Positions 7,426 to 16,500 are shown, numbered from the stretch's first letter. The stretch: DNA of 47,781 bases from UMGS1071 sp045638545 (GCA_045638545.1 JAZUBL010000049.1:1-47781); one strand, 5' to 3'. The notes: generated by a model not told the origin, from the letters alone. Numbers and translations: made by a program.

Positions 7426-8202
7426 TTACAGCCACTCCAGGTTCCGCAGAGACGTGTTCTGTCCCAGCAGCCGTTCTGCCAGGCAGTGGATGGCGATGGC
7501 GCCGCCGTTGCCGTTCTGGCTGAACAGGAGATGTTTATATTCCAGCGTTTTCTGCATTGTCTGTGCCAGATGCTGCTGCAGGTTTCGGTCAGCAGGCACA
7601 ACAGCGGCCAGCCGCAGGCCGGCGCTGTCGATGACTGCATCAAGATCAGGGAATTCACCTGCTTTGTAAAATTCCATCCGGTGAAATTGATTGATGACCA
7701 GCCGTGGGTTGTGCATTTTCTGTCCGGCGGCAGAGGTGCGCACAAGGTCGCAGCAGGCAATGTGCAGAGCATTGGCAGGAGAAACAAGCAGTGTTGTACC
7801 GGCAAGCGGTGCTGCCGCTGCAAAACAGCGGCTCCAGAACGGTGCATCCACAAGAATCTGGTCGTAAATTTCGGAAAGCATCGTCAGCCATTGCAGCAGA
7901 GTTGTTTCTGTTGGCAGTGTTTCTGCCGAGCGGGGCGGCAGTGCAATGTCCAGCCCCGGTATCATTTCACATGGAAAAATTGCGTCCCGCAAATCGCAGC
8001 GCTCTTCTGCGGCGTCGCCCAGGTGATAGGGAGAGCTGCCGCTGGCGCCCAGATAATACGAGGCGCCGCCGCAAAGGGGATTCAGGTCTAAAAGCACCGT
8101 TTTGTGCCCGCGCAGGGCGAGGGCGCAGCCAAGGGCTGCGGCCACGGTGGATTTCCCGGCTCCGCCTTTGCCGGCAGAGAGAACGGTCAGTTTTTGGAAC
8201 AT
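7426..8202 (-). CDS. MinD/ParA-family P-loop ATPase
   Basis: A 258-residue deviant Walker A ATPase with GKGGAGKS at 11-18 (signature Lys12), switch region LLDLNPLCGG near 37-46 and Walker B VDAP at 118-121. The fold matches MinD/ParA proteins, which dimerise on ATP and position partners on membranes or DNA. No clear amphipathic MinD membrane-targeting helix is seen, and no MinC or MinE gene is nearby, so a division-site role is not established. In many Clostridia minD and mgsA are neighbours in the mreBCD-rodA region; here the pair lies about 6 kb from mrdA. The ribosome binding site is weak (GAGG). It is divergent from the polyol operon. Confidence 0.8.
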   Translation of the reverse strand: MFQKLTVLSAGKGGAGKSTVAAALGCALALRGHKTVLLDLNPLCGGASYYLGASGSSPYHLGDAAEERCDLRDAIFPCEMIPGLDIALPPRSAETLPTETTLLQWLTMLSEIYDQILVDAPFWSRCFAAAAPLAGTTLLVSPANALHIACCDLVRTSAAGQKMHNPRLVINQFHRMEFYKAGEFPDLDAVIDSAGLRLAAVVPADRNLQQHLAQTMQKTLEYKHLLFSQNGNGGAIAIHCLAERLLGQNTSLRNLEWL

Positions 8203-8576
8203 AGTGAAAACCTCGAAGAAATAAAATACTATCGAAAAAAATTTTCGACACTTTTACTCACAATGATAATATCATAAATTACGCAATGTTTACAATAGTT
8301 TTTCGTGAAAAAAACCAATTGTTTATAAAAAATACATGGATTATTCAAAACGAACAAACAGAATGCACAAAAAGAACGGCAATTTTTTGAAGAAACCTCT
8401 GCCGCCGGGAGAAAACCGGCGCTCCTTTGCTTTTTGCGGAGATTTTTCTCCGGCTGCTGCCGCAGAGCAAAGGGAACAAAAAAAGGGGTTTTTCCCTTGA
8501 AACTGCCGTTTTTCAGGGAAAATAATGTTACAAGAATATGAATTTATAACTGAAAACCTAGAAAAAATAAGAAGGG
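8203..8576. other. Intergenic region, divergent promoter area
   Basis: AT-rich from 8215 to 8370, with no open frame of interest. The middle part (8371-8515) is strongly structured and listed separately. Promoters for the leftward ATPase gene must lie here, but no clear -35/-10 pair stood out. Confidence 0.5.
8371..8515 (+). ncRNA. Candidate structured RNA or attenuator
   Basis: Nested pairing: an outer stem AACGGCA (8375-8381) with TGCCGTT (8504-8510) followed by TTTTT. It encloses three hairpins: CGCCGG/CCGGCG (8403-8421), CCTTTGC/GCAAAGG with an inner GCGG/CCGC (8424-8473), and AAGGG/CCCTT (8483-8498). This is a multibranch junction closed by a terminator-like T-run. The strand is uncertain because the reverse strand also has a T-run. 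No known riboswitch consensus was recognised. Confidence 0.35.
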
Positions 8577-8587
8577 TATGATAAAAT
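8577..8587 (+). promoter_or_regulatory. Extended -10 promoter of the polyol operon
   Basis: TATGATAAAAT contains an extended -10 (TGATAAAAT) 69 bp before the first gene. The same string occurs before the gene at 32866. The -35 is poor. Confidence 0.5.
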
Positions 8588-8655
8588 AGCTTAATTAAGA
8601 TAATTTATGATGGACTTGCTATGCGTGCATGGCAGGACCGGAATGGAGTGGAACT

Positions 8656-9702
8656 ATGAAGGCAGCTGTTTTATATGGCGATTACGATATGCGTTATGAA
8701 GAATTTGCAGAACAGGAAGTAAAGCCTGGTTTTGTAAAAGTCAAGGTCGGCGCATGCGGTGTGTGCGGCTCTGACATCCCTAGAATTACACAAGGCAAAG
8801 CCCACTATTATCCAATCGTGCTGGGCCATGAATTTGCCGGCACAGTAACCGAAATTGGCGAGGGCGTGACCTCTCTGCAGCCTGGCGACCACATTGCGGC
8901 AGCGCCGCTGGTTCCATGCCTGCAGTGCCGCGGCTGCAGCAACGGCCACTACAGCCAGTGTAAAAACTACACCTTTATCGGCTCCAGAATTCAGGGCGGC
9001 TACGGTGAGTACGTTGTAATGCCGGAGCGCAACGCGGTAAAGATCGACAGCAGCATCCCATTTGAGCAGGGCGCACTGTTCGAGCCATCCACCGTTGCGC
9101 TGCACGGTGTTCGCTGCGCAGATTATAAAGGCGGCGGCACAGTTGCTGTTCTCGGCGGCGGTACCATCGGCCTCTTCACCATGCAGTGGGCAAAGATCCT
9201 TGGTGCAAAGAAAGTGGTTGTATTCGGCCTTGATAAGAAGGACCTGGAAATTGCAACACGCCTGGGTGCAGATGCTGTGATCAGCACATTGGACGAAGGC
9301 TTTGTGCAGGAAGCAATGGCGCACACAGACGGCGTTGGCTACGACTACGTGTTTGAGACCGCAGGCGCAACAGCAACCATGAAGCTGGCATTTGACCTGG
9401 CAGCAAATCAGGCACACGTCTGCATGATCGGCACACCAAGCCAGGACATTACATTTACACCACAGCAGTGGGAGCAGCTTAACAGAAAAGAATTCAAACT
9501 GACCGGCAGCTGGATGAGCGGCAATGCACCGTATCCAGGCGATGAGTGGACACTGACCTCCCATTGCTTTGCCAACGGCCAGTTAAAATATGATGAGGAG
9601 ATCTTCTACAAGAAAATTCCGATCAGCAAACCGGAAGAACTGACAGAGACTCTGAAAGACAGAAGCAAAATCAAAGGCAGAATTCTGCTTGTACACGAAT
9701 AA
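8656..9702 (+). CDS. Zinc-dependent polyol-phosphate dehydrogenase (GatD/TarJ-like MDR family)
   Basis: A 348-residue medium-chain dehydrogenase. It has the catalytic-zinc segment ACGVCGSDIPR and GHEF, structural-zinc cysteines in CLQCRGCSNGHYSQC, and the NAD-binding motif VLGGGTIGLF around residues 160-170. The closest recalled relatives are galactitol-1-phosphate 5-dehydrogenase (GatD) and the TarJ ribulose-5-phosphate reductase. The likely reaction is reversible ketose-phosphate/polyol-phosphate interconversion. Position before a cytidylyltransferase favours the reductive, TarJ-like direction, but the sugar is unknown. The start at 8656 (MKAAVLYG) is preceded by GGAGTGG; the longer frame is rejected. 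First gene of a five-gene operon; 24 bp to the next gene. Confidence 0.85.
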   Translation: MKAAVLYGDYDMRYEEFAEQEVKPGFVKVKVGACGVCGSDIPRITQGKAHYYPIVLGHEFAGTVTEIGEGVTSLQPGDHIAAAPLVPCLQCRGCSNGHYSQCKNYTFIGSRIQGGYGEYVVMPERNAVKIDSSIPFEQGALFEPSTVALHGVRCADYKGGGTVAVLGGGTIGLFTMQWAKILGAKKVVVFGLDKKDLEIATRLGADAVISTLDEGFVQEAMAHTDGVGYDYVFETAGATATMKLAFDLAANQAHVCMIGTPSQDITFTPQQWEQLNRKEFKLTGSWMSGNAPYPGDEWTLTSHCFANGQLKYDEEIFYKKIPISKPEELTETLKDRSKIKGRILLVHE

Positions 9703-9726
9703 AAACAACACAGGAGGCAACGAACA

Positions 9727-10434
9727 ATGAACGTTCTGTTACTGATGATGGGCGGCAGCGGCACCCGATTCGGCGCCGACAGACCAAAACAGTATACTCT
9801 GATTGATGAGAAGCCGCTGTTCTCTTATATTGTAAAAAAAGCGGCAACCGTAAAAAGCATTGACCGTCTGGTGGTAGTATCCCACGCAGACTGGCTGGAT
9901 TATGTAAACGAGTGGTGTGAAAAGCTGGTAACTACCATGCCATACGACGTAGTAGCCGGCGGCGAGAACCGTTCCGAGTCTGTACTCAACGGCCTCAAGG
10001 CGATTGCAGACATTGCATCTGACAACGACGTAGTGATGATGCACGACGCAACACACCCATACATCGACGAAGCCGGTATCGAAGCTGTAATCGAAGCAGT
10101 AAACGAGTACGGCGGCGCAACACTGGCAGCGAAAAACTACGACACCGTTTACCGCACCAGAGAAGACGGCTTCCTGGAGAAGGTAGAGCCAAGAGATCTG
10201 ATCGTAGCGGGCGCATCTCCGGAGGCATTCCGCTTCGGTGATATTTACAAGATTTACACCGGTGCTACAAAAGAAGAGCTGGCAGGCTTTACTTCTGCCG
10301 GCGCTATCGCTCTGGCATACAACATTCCAATGAAAGTTGTGCCGACACCGGTACTGAACCTGAAAGTAACATACCAGGAAGATATGAAGCTGTTCCTGGA
10401 ACTGATCCATAACTACTTTTTCCCGGAAGAATAA
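9727..10434 (+). CDS. IspD/TarI-family cytidylyltransferase
   Basis: A 235-residue nucleotidyltransferase. It has the N-terminal GGSGTRFG...PKQY nucleotide loop, GGENRSESVLNGL, and HDATHPYID in place of the usual HDAARP/HDSVRP. IspD makes CDP-methylerythritol and TarI makes CDP-ribitol. Here the typical TPQ.F and TDDA segments are replaced by SPEAFRFGDI and FTSAGAIAL, so it is divergent from housekeeping IspD and is probably a pathway-specific CDP-polyol synthase. AGGAGG lies 9 nt before the ATG. The flanking dehydrogenase and TagF-like genes support a teichoic-acid-type role. Substrate not determined. Confidence 0.82.
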   Translation: MNVLLLMMGGSGTRFGADRPKQYTLIDEKPLFSYIVKKAATVKSIDRLVVVSHADWLDYVNEWCEKLVTTMPYDVVAGGENRSESVLNGLKAIADIASDNDVVMMHDATHPYIDEAGIEAVIEAVNEYGGATLAAKNYDTVYRTREDGFLEKVEPRDLIVAGASPEAFRFGDIYKIYTGATKEELAGFTSAGAIALAYNIPMKVVPTPVLNLKVTYQEDMKLFLELIHNYFFPEE

Positions 10435-10461
10435 GCCGGGCGAGCAATTTTGGAGGATAGA

Positions 10462-11799
10462 ATGCAGAAGCAGAATATTTTAAAGGAAATGGTGATCAAG
10501 CGTCAGAACGGCATCCACACCGGCATGCCTTCTTTCTGCTGCGCCAATAAAATCGTAATCGAAGCGATTCTGGACCAGGCACAGCGTTTTGGCGACATTA
10601 CCCTGATCGAAGCAACTTCCAATCAGGTAAACCAGAACGGCGGCTACATGGACATGAATCCAAAGGATTTTACCGATTACGTTTATAAAATTGCAGACAA
10701 GCTGGGCATCTCCCGTGAGAAGATCTATCTGGGCGGCGACCACATGGGTCCGCTGCCATGGGCAGATCTCCCTGCTGCAGAAGCAATGGAAAATGCAAAA
10801 GAACTGGTTGCTCAGTGCGTAAAGGCCGGCTACAAGAAGATCCACCTGGATACCAGCATGCGCCTTGGCGACGACTCTATGGAAGAGCGTCTCTCCGACG
10901 AAGTGATCGCAGAGCGCGGCGCGATCCTGTACCAGGCCTGTGAAGAGGCTTATCAGGAAATGCTGGAAGAGAACCCGGATGAAATGCACCCTGTATTTGT
11001 TATCGGCAGTGAAGTGCCGATCCCGGGCGGCATCAATGAAGAAGAAGCAGACGGCCTGGAGCTGACCAAGGTTAAGGACTTTGAGCGTACCCTGATGGCG
11101 TACAAGAAGAAGTTCAAGGAGCACAAGCTGCAGGATGCATGGGAGCATATCATTGCGATCGTTGTGCAGCCGGGTGTGGAGTTTGGTGACGAGACCATTC
11201 ACCACTACAACCGTGCAGATGCACAGAAGCTGTGCAATGCCCTGAAAAAGTATCCGGACATCGTATTCGAAGGCCACTCCACTGACTATCAGGCACCATC
11301 TGCGCTGAAGCAGATGGTTGAGGACGGCATTGCGATCATCAAGGTTGGCCCGGCGCTGACTTTCGCGCTCCGCGAAGCAATGTTTGCCCTGAGTATGATT
11401 GAGGACGAGCTGATCGAAAACGAGAAGAAGCGTTCCAACTTCCGCCAGGTGCTGGAAGAGGAAATGACAAAGGATCCAAAGCACTGGAAGAACTACTACA
11501 CCGGCAAAAAGAAGGAGAAGGAGATCAAGCGCAAGTACAGCTTCTCCGACCGCAGCCGTTATTATATGTCCCGTCCGGCAGTAGAAGACGCACGCCGCAA
11601 GCTGTTTGAGAACATTGACAATCTGGATATTCCAATGAGCATGCTCAAGCAGTACATGCCGCTGCAGTACATTAAGGTTCGTGACGGCCAGCTGCCAATG
11701 AAGGCAAAAGAACTGGTGAAGGACAACGTAATCAAACTGGTGGATGACTACAACTATGCCGTAAAGTATAACTACATGATCAGCGGCATTTTTGTGTGA
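10462..11799 (+). CDS. GatZ/KbaZ-family protein (tagatose-bisphosphate aldolase family)
   Basis: A 445-residue protein matching GatZ/KbaZ along its length: LIEATSNQVNQNGGY, LGGDHMGPLPW, KIHLDTSM, VIGSEVPIPGG, IAIVVQPGVEFGD, EGHSTDYQ, KVGPALTFALREA and PMSMLKQYMP. In enterobacteria GatZ and KbaZ are partner subunits of the class II aldolases GatY and KbaY in galactitol and N-acetylgalactosamine catabolism. Here no GatY/KbaY partner and no PTS genes are present. Instead the gene lies between a cytidylyltransferase and a TagF-like polymerase, so a biosynthetic or stand-alone catalytic role is inferred. TGGAGG precedes the ATG at 10462; a TTG overlapping it is not used. Confidence 0.85.
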   Translation: MQKQNILKEMVIKRQNGIHTGMPSFCCANKIVIEAILDQAQRFGDITLIEATSNQVNQNGGYMDMNPKDFTDYVYKIADKLGISREKIYLGGDHMGPLPWADLPAAEAMENAKELVAQCVKAGYKKIHLDTSMRLGDDSMEERLSDEVIAERGAILYQACEEAYQEMLEENPDEMHPVFVIGSEVPIPGGINEEEADGLELTKVKDFERTLMAYKKKFKEHKLQDAWEHIIAIVVQPGVEFGDETIHHYNRADAQKLCNALKKYPDIVFEGHSTDYQAPSALKQMVEDGIAIIKVGPALTFALREAMFALSMIEDELIENEKKRSNFRQVLEEEMTKDPKHWKNYYTGKKKEKEIKRKYSFSDRSRYYMSRPAVEDARRKLFENIDNLDIPMSMLKQYMPLQYIKVRDGQLPMKAKELVKDNVIKLVDDYNYAVKYNYMISGIFV

Positions 11800-11817
11800 T
11801 GATTAGAAGGGGTTATT

Positions 11818-13077
11818 ATGAAAATCAATAAGATCGAAAAAGCGCTGATCGAAGGTCAGTTGATCACCAGAACAAAGAAGTATCTTTCTGATGAGCTGAA
11901 AAAAGCGCAGGAAAAGGTAGACCTGTTCATTGGTGAGCAGGTGCGCAAAAAATATGCGCCGAAGGTACCGATCAAGAAGAACAGAGTGGTACTCTGCTCC
12001 TTCCAGGGTGACTATACCGACAACCCGAAGTATATTGCAGATGAACTGATCCGTCAGGGTGTTGACTGCGAGCTGATCTGGATTGGCCGCAAAAAAACAG
12101 CACAGAACCCGCAGCTGCTGCCAATGGAATTCTCCAAAGTGCTGGAGTGGTACACTTACGAAGCATATGAGGCACTGATGAGCGCCAAAGTGCTGGTAGT
12201 AAACTCTGTTGAGCTGTTTAAGCGCCCATACGGCAAAAAGAAGGGTCAGTATGTGATCCAGACATGGCACGGCTCTCTGGGCATTAAGCGCTTTGACCGC
12301 GACGCAAACAGCGGCGAAGCATGGGTAAAGGCTGCTGATTACAGCAACACTATCACAGACTATCTCGTTTCCAACAGTAAGTTTGAAAACGACATTTATA
12401 AAAAGTCTTACTGGCCGAACACTCCGATCCTGGAGGTTGGCCACCCGAGAAATGACCCGATTATTAACTGCACACCGGAAGAAAAAGCAAAGGTGCGCAA
12501 GCAGCTCTTCAAGTTTGCCGGCATGGAAGACAAGGGCCAGAAGATCCTGCTTTATGCACCGACCTTCCGTGACTCCAAGCAGTTTGACTGCTACAACCTC
12601 CATGCAGACACCATGCTGGAAGCACTGAAAACACGCTTCGGCGGCGAGTGGGTAGCCTTCTACCGCTACCACCCGACAGTGCGCGCATGGGCACAGCAGA
12701 GAGGCGCAACCGGCGACAATATTGTAGATATGACAACATACCCGGATATGCAGGATCTGATCCGCGTAGCCGACATTGGTGTAACAGACTACTCCAGCTG
12801 GATTTACGACTTTGCGCTGACAGACAAGCCGGCGTTCATTTTTGCAACAGACCTGGAGCTCTATAACAACGAGCGCGGCTTTGCATATCCGCTGGAAACA
12901 ACACCGTTCGCAATTGCAAGAAACAACAAGCAGATGGAAGCGAATATCCTGAACTTCGATGCTGAAAAGTACGAAGCAGATCGTCAGGCATTCCTGAAGG
13001 GCAAGGGCTGTATTGAGGACGGCCATGCCAGCGAGCGTGTGGTTGAAAAAATCAAGGAACTGATTCAAAAAGGGTAA
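11818..13077 (+). CDS. CDP-glycerol glycerophosphotransferase family protein (TagB/TagF/TarL-like)
   Basis: A 419-residue protein of the glyphos-transferase family. Conserved blocks: QTWHGSLGIKRF (catalytic His in HG), GHPRND, LLYAPTFRD, YRYHPT and VTDYSSWIYDF. Such enzymes move polyol-phosphate from a CDP-polyol to a lipid-linked acceptor or growing teichoic acid chain at the inner face of the membrane. It is shorter than full TagF/TarL polymerases and lacks their large N-terminal region, so it may be a TarB-like primase or a compact polymerase. AGAAGGGG precedes the ATG. It follows the GatZ-like gene by 18 bp and the acyltransferase follows 6 bp later. Confidence 0.86.
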   Translation: MKINKIEKALIEGQLITRTKKYLSDELKKAQEKVDLFIGEQVRKKYAPKVPIKKNRVVLCSFQGDYTDNPKYIADELIRQGVDCELIWIGRKKTAQNPQLLPMEFSKVLEWYTYEAYEALMSAKVLVVNSVELFKRPYGKKKGQYVIQTWHGSLGIKRFDRDANSGEAWVKAADYSNTITDYLVSNSKFENDIYKKSYWPNTPILEVGHPRNDPIINCTPEEKAKVRKQLFKFAGMEDKGQKILLYAPTFRDSKQFDCYNLHADTMLEALKTRFGGEWVAFYRYHPTVRAWAQQRGATGDNIVDMTTYPDMQDLIRVADIGVTDYSSWIYDFALTDKPAFIFATDLELYNNERGFAYPLETTPFAIARNNKQMEANILNFDAEKYEADRQAFLKGKGCIEDGHASERVVEKIKELIQKG

Positions 13078-13083
13078 TCGTCT

Positions 13084-14220
13084 ATGAGCGGTAAACACAC
13101 AAAGACGATTCGAAAACAAAACTATACCATTGAGCTGATGCGGTTTTTAATGGCAGTGTGCATCGTCAACTTCCACTTTTTCCACGTCAACAACAACCAT
13201 GAAGGCTTCTTCTTTGCCCATGGCGCTATTGGTGTAGAATTCTTCTTCCTGGTCTCCGGCTATCTGATGGCTTCCAGCGCCAAACGGCTCTGGTCGGAAG
13301 AAACCGACAGAAGTATCGGTAAGACAAGCATTCTCTATGTACTGCGAAAAGCAAGGGCCTTTGTGGTGCCGTTTGTAGTCATCTGGATTGTCAGCTTTAT
13401 AGCGATCCACTTTATCAACGGCCAGTATTCTCCAGCAACCTGGATCAAGGATTTCTTCCGCAGTATATTTGAACTGTTCTTTATTCGCTCTGCCGGCTTT
13501 AACGGTTACTATTCCGTTGGCCAGACCTGGTATCTTTCTGCAATGCTGCTGGCAATGCTTCTCTGTTTTCCTCTTCTCCTCAAGTTTAAGAAAACATATC
13601 TCTATGTCATTGCCCCGCTGTCCGCGCTGTTCATTCTTGGTTTCCTGAACCATGAATACGGCGGCATCGCAAACATCAGCGAGTTCACCGGCATTGTATT
13701 CAAGCATTTTCTCCGCGCTATCGGCGTAATCAACTTAGGCGTTTCCTGTTATGCGCTGGCATCCTGCCTGCAGAAGGTAAAATTTACGGGCTTCGGGTTC
13801 CTGATCATCAGTCTGATTGAAATCGGCTGCTACGCATACACATTCTTCTATATGAACTGGCGCGGCCTGCCAAATCAGGACTTTGTCATCTGCTTTGTGA
13901 TGATGGCCGCCATTACTATTACTTTCAGCCAGAACACCATTCTGAACCGTATCTTCGGTCTGTTCTGGCCGCTCTGTAAATTCCTGGGCAAGAGCAGCCT
14001 GTACATTTACCTGAGCCACATCTTAATCTGTAAAAGAGTCGTCCCGCATCTGGAGGACGCAATTCCAAACGGCTGGGTCGTTTACGGCATCGGCATCGCA
14101 TTGATCGCAGCACTGACTGCTGCTCTGTGGATCGTTTCTGCAGTTACAGAACACATTTTCCTTCCACTGATCAAGCGTGCACTGGTAAAACCACAGCCAA
14201 AGCAAAACTTACATCCATAA
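13084..14220 (+). CDS. Membrane acyltransferase (acyltransferase 3 family, OafA/OatA-like)
   Basis: A 378-residue multispanning membrane protein with about ten hydrophobic helices. It has the family's N-terminal signature: ELMRFLMAVCIVNFHFFHV with the catalytic-type histidine, then GAIGVEFFFLVSGYLM. Acyltransferase-3 proteins O-acylate cell-surface polymers, often with acetyl groups. Placement as the last gene of the CDP-polyol/polymerase operon suggests that it decorates the polymer made by the upstream genes. There is no fused SGNH domain. The ribosome binding site is weak (AAAGGG) and the start lies 6 bp after the polymerase stop, consistent with translational coupling. Confidence 0.85.
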   Translation: MSGKHTKTIRKQNYTIELMRFLMAVCIVNFHFFHVNNNHEGFFFAHGAIGVEFFFLVSGYLMASSAKRLWSEETDRSIGKTSILYVLRKARAFVVPFVVIWIVSFIAIHFINGQYSPATWIKDFFRSIFELFFIRSAGFNGYYSVGQTWYLSAMLLAMLLCFPLLLKFKKTYLYVIAPLSALFILGFLNHEYGGIANISEFTGIVFKHFLRAIGVINLGVSCYALASCLQKVKFTGFGFLIISLIEIGCYAYTFFYMNWRGLPNQDFVICFVMMAAITITFSQNTILNRIFGLFWPLCKFLGKSSLYIYLSHILICKRVVPHLEDAIPNGWVVYGIGIALIAALTAALWIVSAVTEHIFLPLIKRALVKPQPKQNLHP

Positions 14221-14224
14221 AAGA

Positions 14225-14258
14225 AAAAGCCCACGGACAGTTCTCCGCGGGCTTTTTT
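14225..14258 (+). terminator. Terminator of the polyol operon
   Basis: Hairpin GCCCACGGA/TCCGCGGGC (14229-14252, one mismatch) with a T-run of seven. Confidence 0.85.
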
Positions 14259-14297
14259 CTTTGCGTAAATTTCAACAGTTTTATAAAAATCTGTTGA

Positions 14298-14327
14298 ATA
14301 AAAAAGACCTCCCAACATGGGAGGTCT
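14298..14327 (-). terminator. Terminator of mrdA
   Basis: Minus-strand stem AGACCTCCC/GGGAGGTCT followed by six T. It faces the operon terminator, so the two convergent operons are each closed. Confidence 0.85.
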
Positions 14328-14334
14328 TTCTGTT

Positions 14335-16446
14335 TTAGTTGAATTGGTCTGCGCCGGTCAGGATGCCGTCGGCGGCATCTGCAATGCCCGGTGTAACCAC
14401 GTTGCCGTTTTTATCAAGAACTTTGCCGTAGAAGTACGCGTCGAAAATATCTTTTGCAACGCCCATGGAATACTGACCGTAAGCGCCGTATTCCAGTACA
14501 ACAGCCACGGCAATTTCCGGTTTGTCATATGGTGCGTAGGCAATGAATACGGTGTTGTCGGAGTGGCCAGGGTTTTCTGCAGTACCTGTTTTGCCTGCCA
14601 CAGCAATGCCGTAGTTTGCAAATTGCTTGGAAGCCGTACCCTCAATGCACACGGAGCGCATACCCTCCTGCACAGTTTTCAGGTTCTTTTTGGAAACAGC
14701 TACCTTCTCCACTACTTCCGGCTCTGTTTTCTCAATCACCGTCTCTCTTGTGTAGTCGGTGATTTTCTCTACCAGATGGGTTTTGAGGCGTGTGCCGTTG
14801 TTGGCGATGGTTGCGCAGTAAGCGGCAAGCTGCATTGGCGTAAAGGAGTTATCCGACTGACCGATGGCTGCCTGTACAACGTCACCCGGCTGCCATGTGC
14901 CGCCTGCCGCCGCGCGGTAAGATGGGCTTGCCAGAATACCGGTGCTTTCACCGATCTCAACGCCTGTTTCCACACCAAGGCCAAAGCTTTCGCTGTACAG
15001 GTTCATGTTCTCAATGCCAAGGCGGCGGCCTACGTCATAGAAGTAAATGTTGCAGGAGTAAGCCAGACCCTGGTTCACCGTTGTTTTGCCGTGGTAACCC
15101 ATACAGGACGGTGTAAAGCTTGGGGCGTAGAACTCATAGATGTGGTTGCAGGTAACGGTATCATATTGATCCACAACGCCTTCCTGCAATGCTGCAGCAG
15201 CCACCAGCGGCTTGTAAACAGAACCAGGGGTAAAGGAACCGTCCAAAGCTCTGTTAAAGAGCGGCAGGGCCTTGTTTGCCAGCAGTTTGTTGTAGTAATC
15301 CGGGTCTTCCACATATTTGGAGAGATCGTAGCTTGGGTAGGTTGCCGCTGCCAGTACGGCAAAGGTGTCAACATCCAGCACAACGGCTGCACCGGCTACG
15401 CAGTCTTCACCAACGTACTTTTCGCCCATTTCAATGCCTTCCGCTCTGGCTGCTCTGATGTTTTTAGAGAGAGAAGCCAGAGCCACACTCTGGAGATTGG
15501 CGTCCAGCGTGGTATAAACCGTATTGCCCTGCACCGGTTCTTCCTTTACAACATAAGAGGCAACGTCGCCGTTGTTGTCCAGCTCGATGACCTGTTTGCC
15601 GTCGGTGCCGCGGAGCTGCTTTTCAAAGGCGCTTTCAATGCCGCTTTTGCCGATGACATCGTCATAGGTGTAGCCAACGTGCTGCAGTGTTTCGTACTCT
15701 TCAGCAGAAAGCTTGCCGATGGTACCCAGCAGGTGCGGTGCGATGGTGCCGTCTTCGTAGTAACGGGTGGTAGTAACGCGGACGGTCACGCCCGGCAGAT
15801 TGGCGGAGTTTTCTTCAATAATGGAAACAGTGTCTTTGGAAACGCTGTCTGCAAAGGTGTACGGCATATTGGTGGAGAAGGTCTCCATAGTCATGTTATA
15901 CCGGACGGAAAGGATCCGCAGCAGCTCTTTCTGGCTGTACTGTTCCATGTCAACGTCATACAGATCTGCCAGCTGCTTTACGCACAGTTCAGCAGAGGTG
16001 TAGGAATTCACGTTCAGGAAGGTTTTGCCTTTGAGGAACTCGATGGCTTCTTCGCTGTCTTCCTTAAAGACGTACTCCCCCTTTTTGTTCAGCAGGATCG
16101 GCAGTTCGTCATTCCACTCCTCGTCCCGCTCTTCCAGCAGTTCTACCAGGGTGTGAATGGTGTCGTTCATGGTCTCGGTGGTCATGTACGGCTTTTCGAA
16201 AATGATCTTGTAAGCTGTCTGGTTGGTGGCCAGCGGGTTGCCGTTGCGGTCCAGAATTTCACCGCGGGCAGCATCAATGGCGACGGTAGAAACGTGGGTT
16301 GCGTTTGCCGTTGCCAGATATTCTTCACCGTCGATGATCTGCCAGTGGAACAGCCGGGCTGCAAATACCAGGAAAATCACGATCAGCAGCAGGCCGCTGA
16401 CCCAGTAAGGCGCCGTTCGCCGCAGTTTGGATGGCTTTTTCTCCAT
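14335..16446 (-). CDS. mrdA: Penicillin-binding protein 2 (elongasome transpeptidase)
   Basis: A 703-residue class B PBP. An N-terminal cytoplasmic stub and one membrane helix (residues about 14-33) are followed by the pedestal domain and a transpeptidase domain. The transpeptidase has SVYK (in GSFTPGSVYKP, active-site serine), SCN (YSCNIYFY) and KTGTAE. It cross-links peptidoglycan for side-wall growth with RodA and MreBCD. The start at 16446 (MEKKPSK) has AGGAGG 7 nt before it; the longer upstream frame runs through the promoter cassette and is not used. It has its own promoter and terminator rather than being cotranscribed with mreCD. RodA is not in this window. Confidence 0.93.
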   Translation of the reverse strand: MEKKPSKLRRTAPYWVSGLLLIVIFLVFAARLFHWQIIDGEEYLATANATHVSTVAIDAARGEILDRNGNPLATNQTAYKIIFEKPYMTTETMNDTIHTLVELLEERDEEWNDELPILLNKKGEYVFKEDSEEAIEFLKGKTFLNVNSYTSAELCVKQLADLYDVDMEQYSQKELLRILSVRYNMTMETFSTNMPYTFADSVSKDTVSIIEENSANLPGVTVRVTTTRYYEDGTIAPHLLGTIGKLSAEEYETLQHVGYTYDDVIGKSGIESAFEKQLRGTDGKQVIELDNNGDVASYVVKEEPVQGNTVYTTLDANLQSVALASLSKNIRAARAEGIEMGEKYVGEDCVAGAAVVLDVDTFAVLAAATYPSYDLSKYVEDPDYYNKLLANKALPLFNRALDGSFTPGSVYKPLVAAAALQEGVVDQYDTVTCNHIYEFYAPSFTPSCMGYHGKTTVNQGLAYSCNIYFYDVGRRLGIENMNLYSESFGLGVETGVEIGESTGILASPSYRAAAGGTWQPGDVVQAAIGQSDNSFTPMQLAAYCATIANNGTRLKTHLVEKITDYTRETVIEKTEPEVVEKVAVSKKNLKTVQEGMRSVCIEGTASKQFANYGIAVAGKTGTAENPGHSDNTVFIAYAPYDKPEIAVAVVLEYGAYGQYSMGVAKDIFDAYFYGKVLDKNGNVVTPGIADAADGILTGADQFN

Positions 16447-16500
16447 AGAGTTCCTCCTTTCTGTAAAAGTGATCGGAATTTTTTCATACGAATACGTTCT

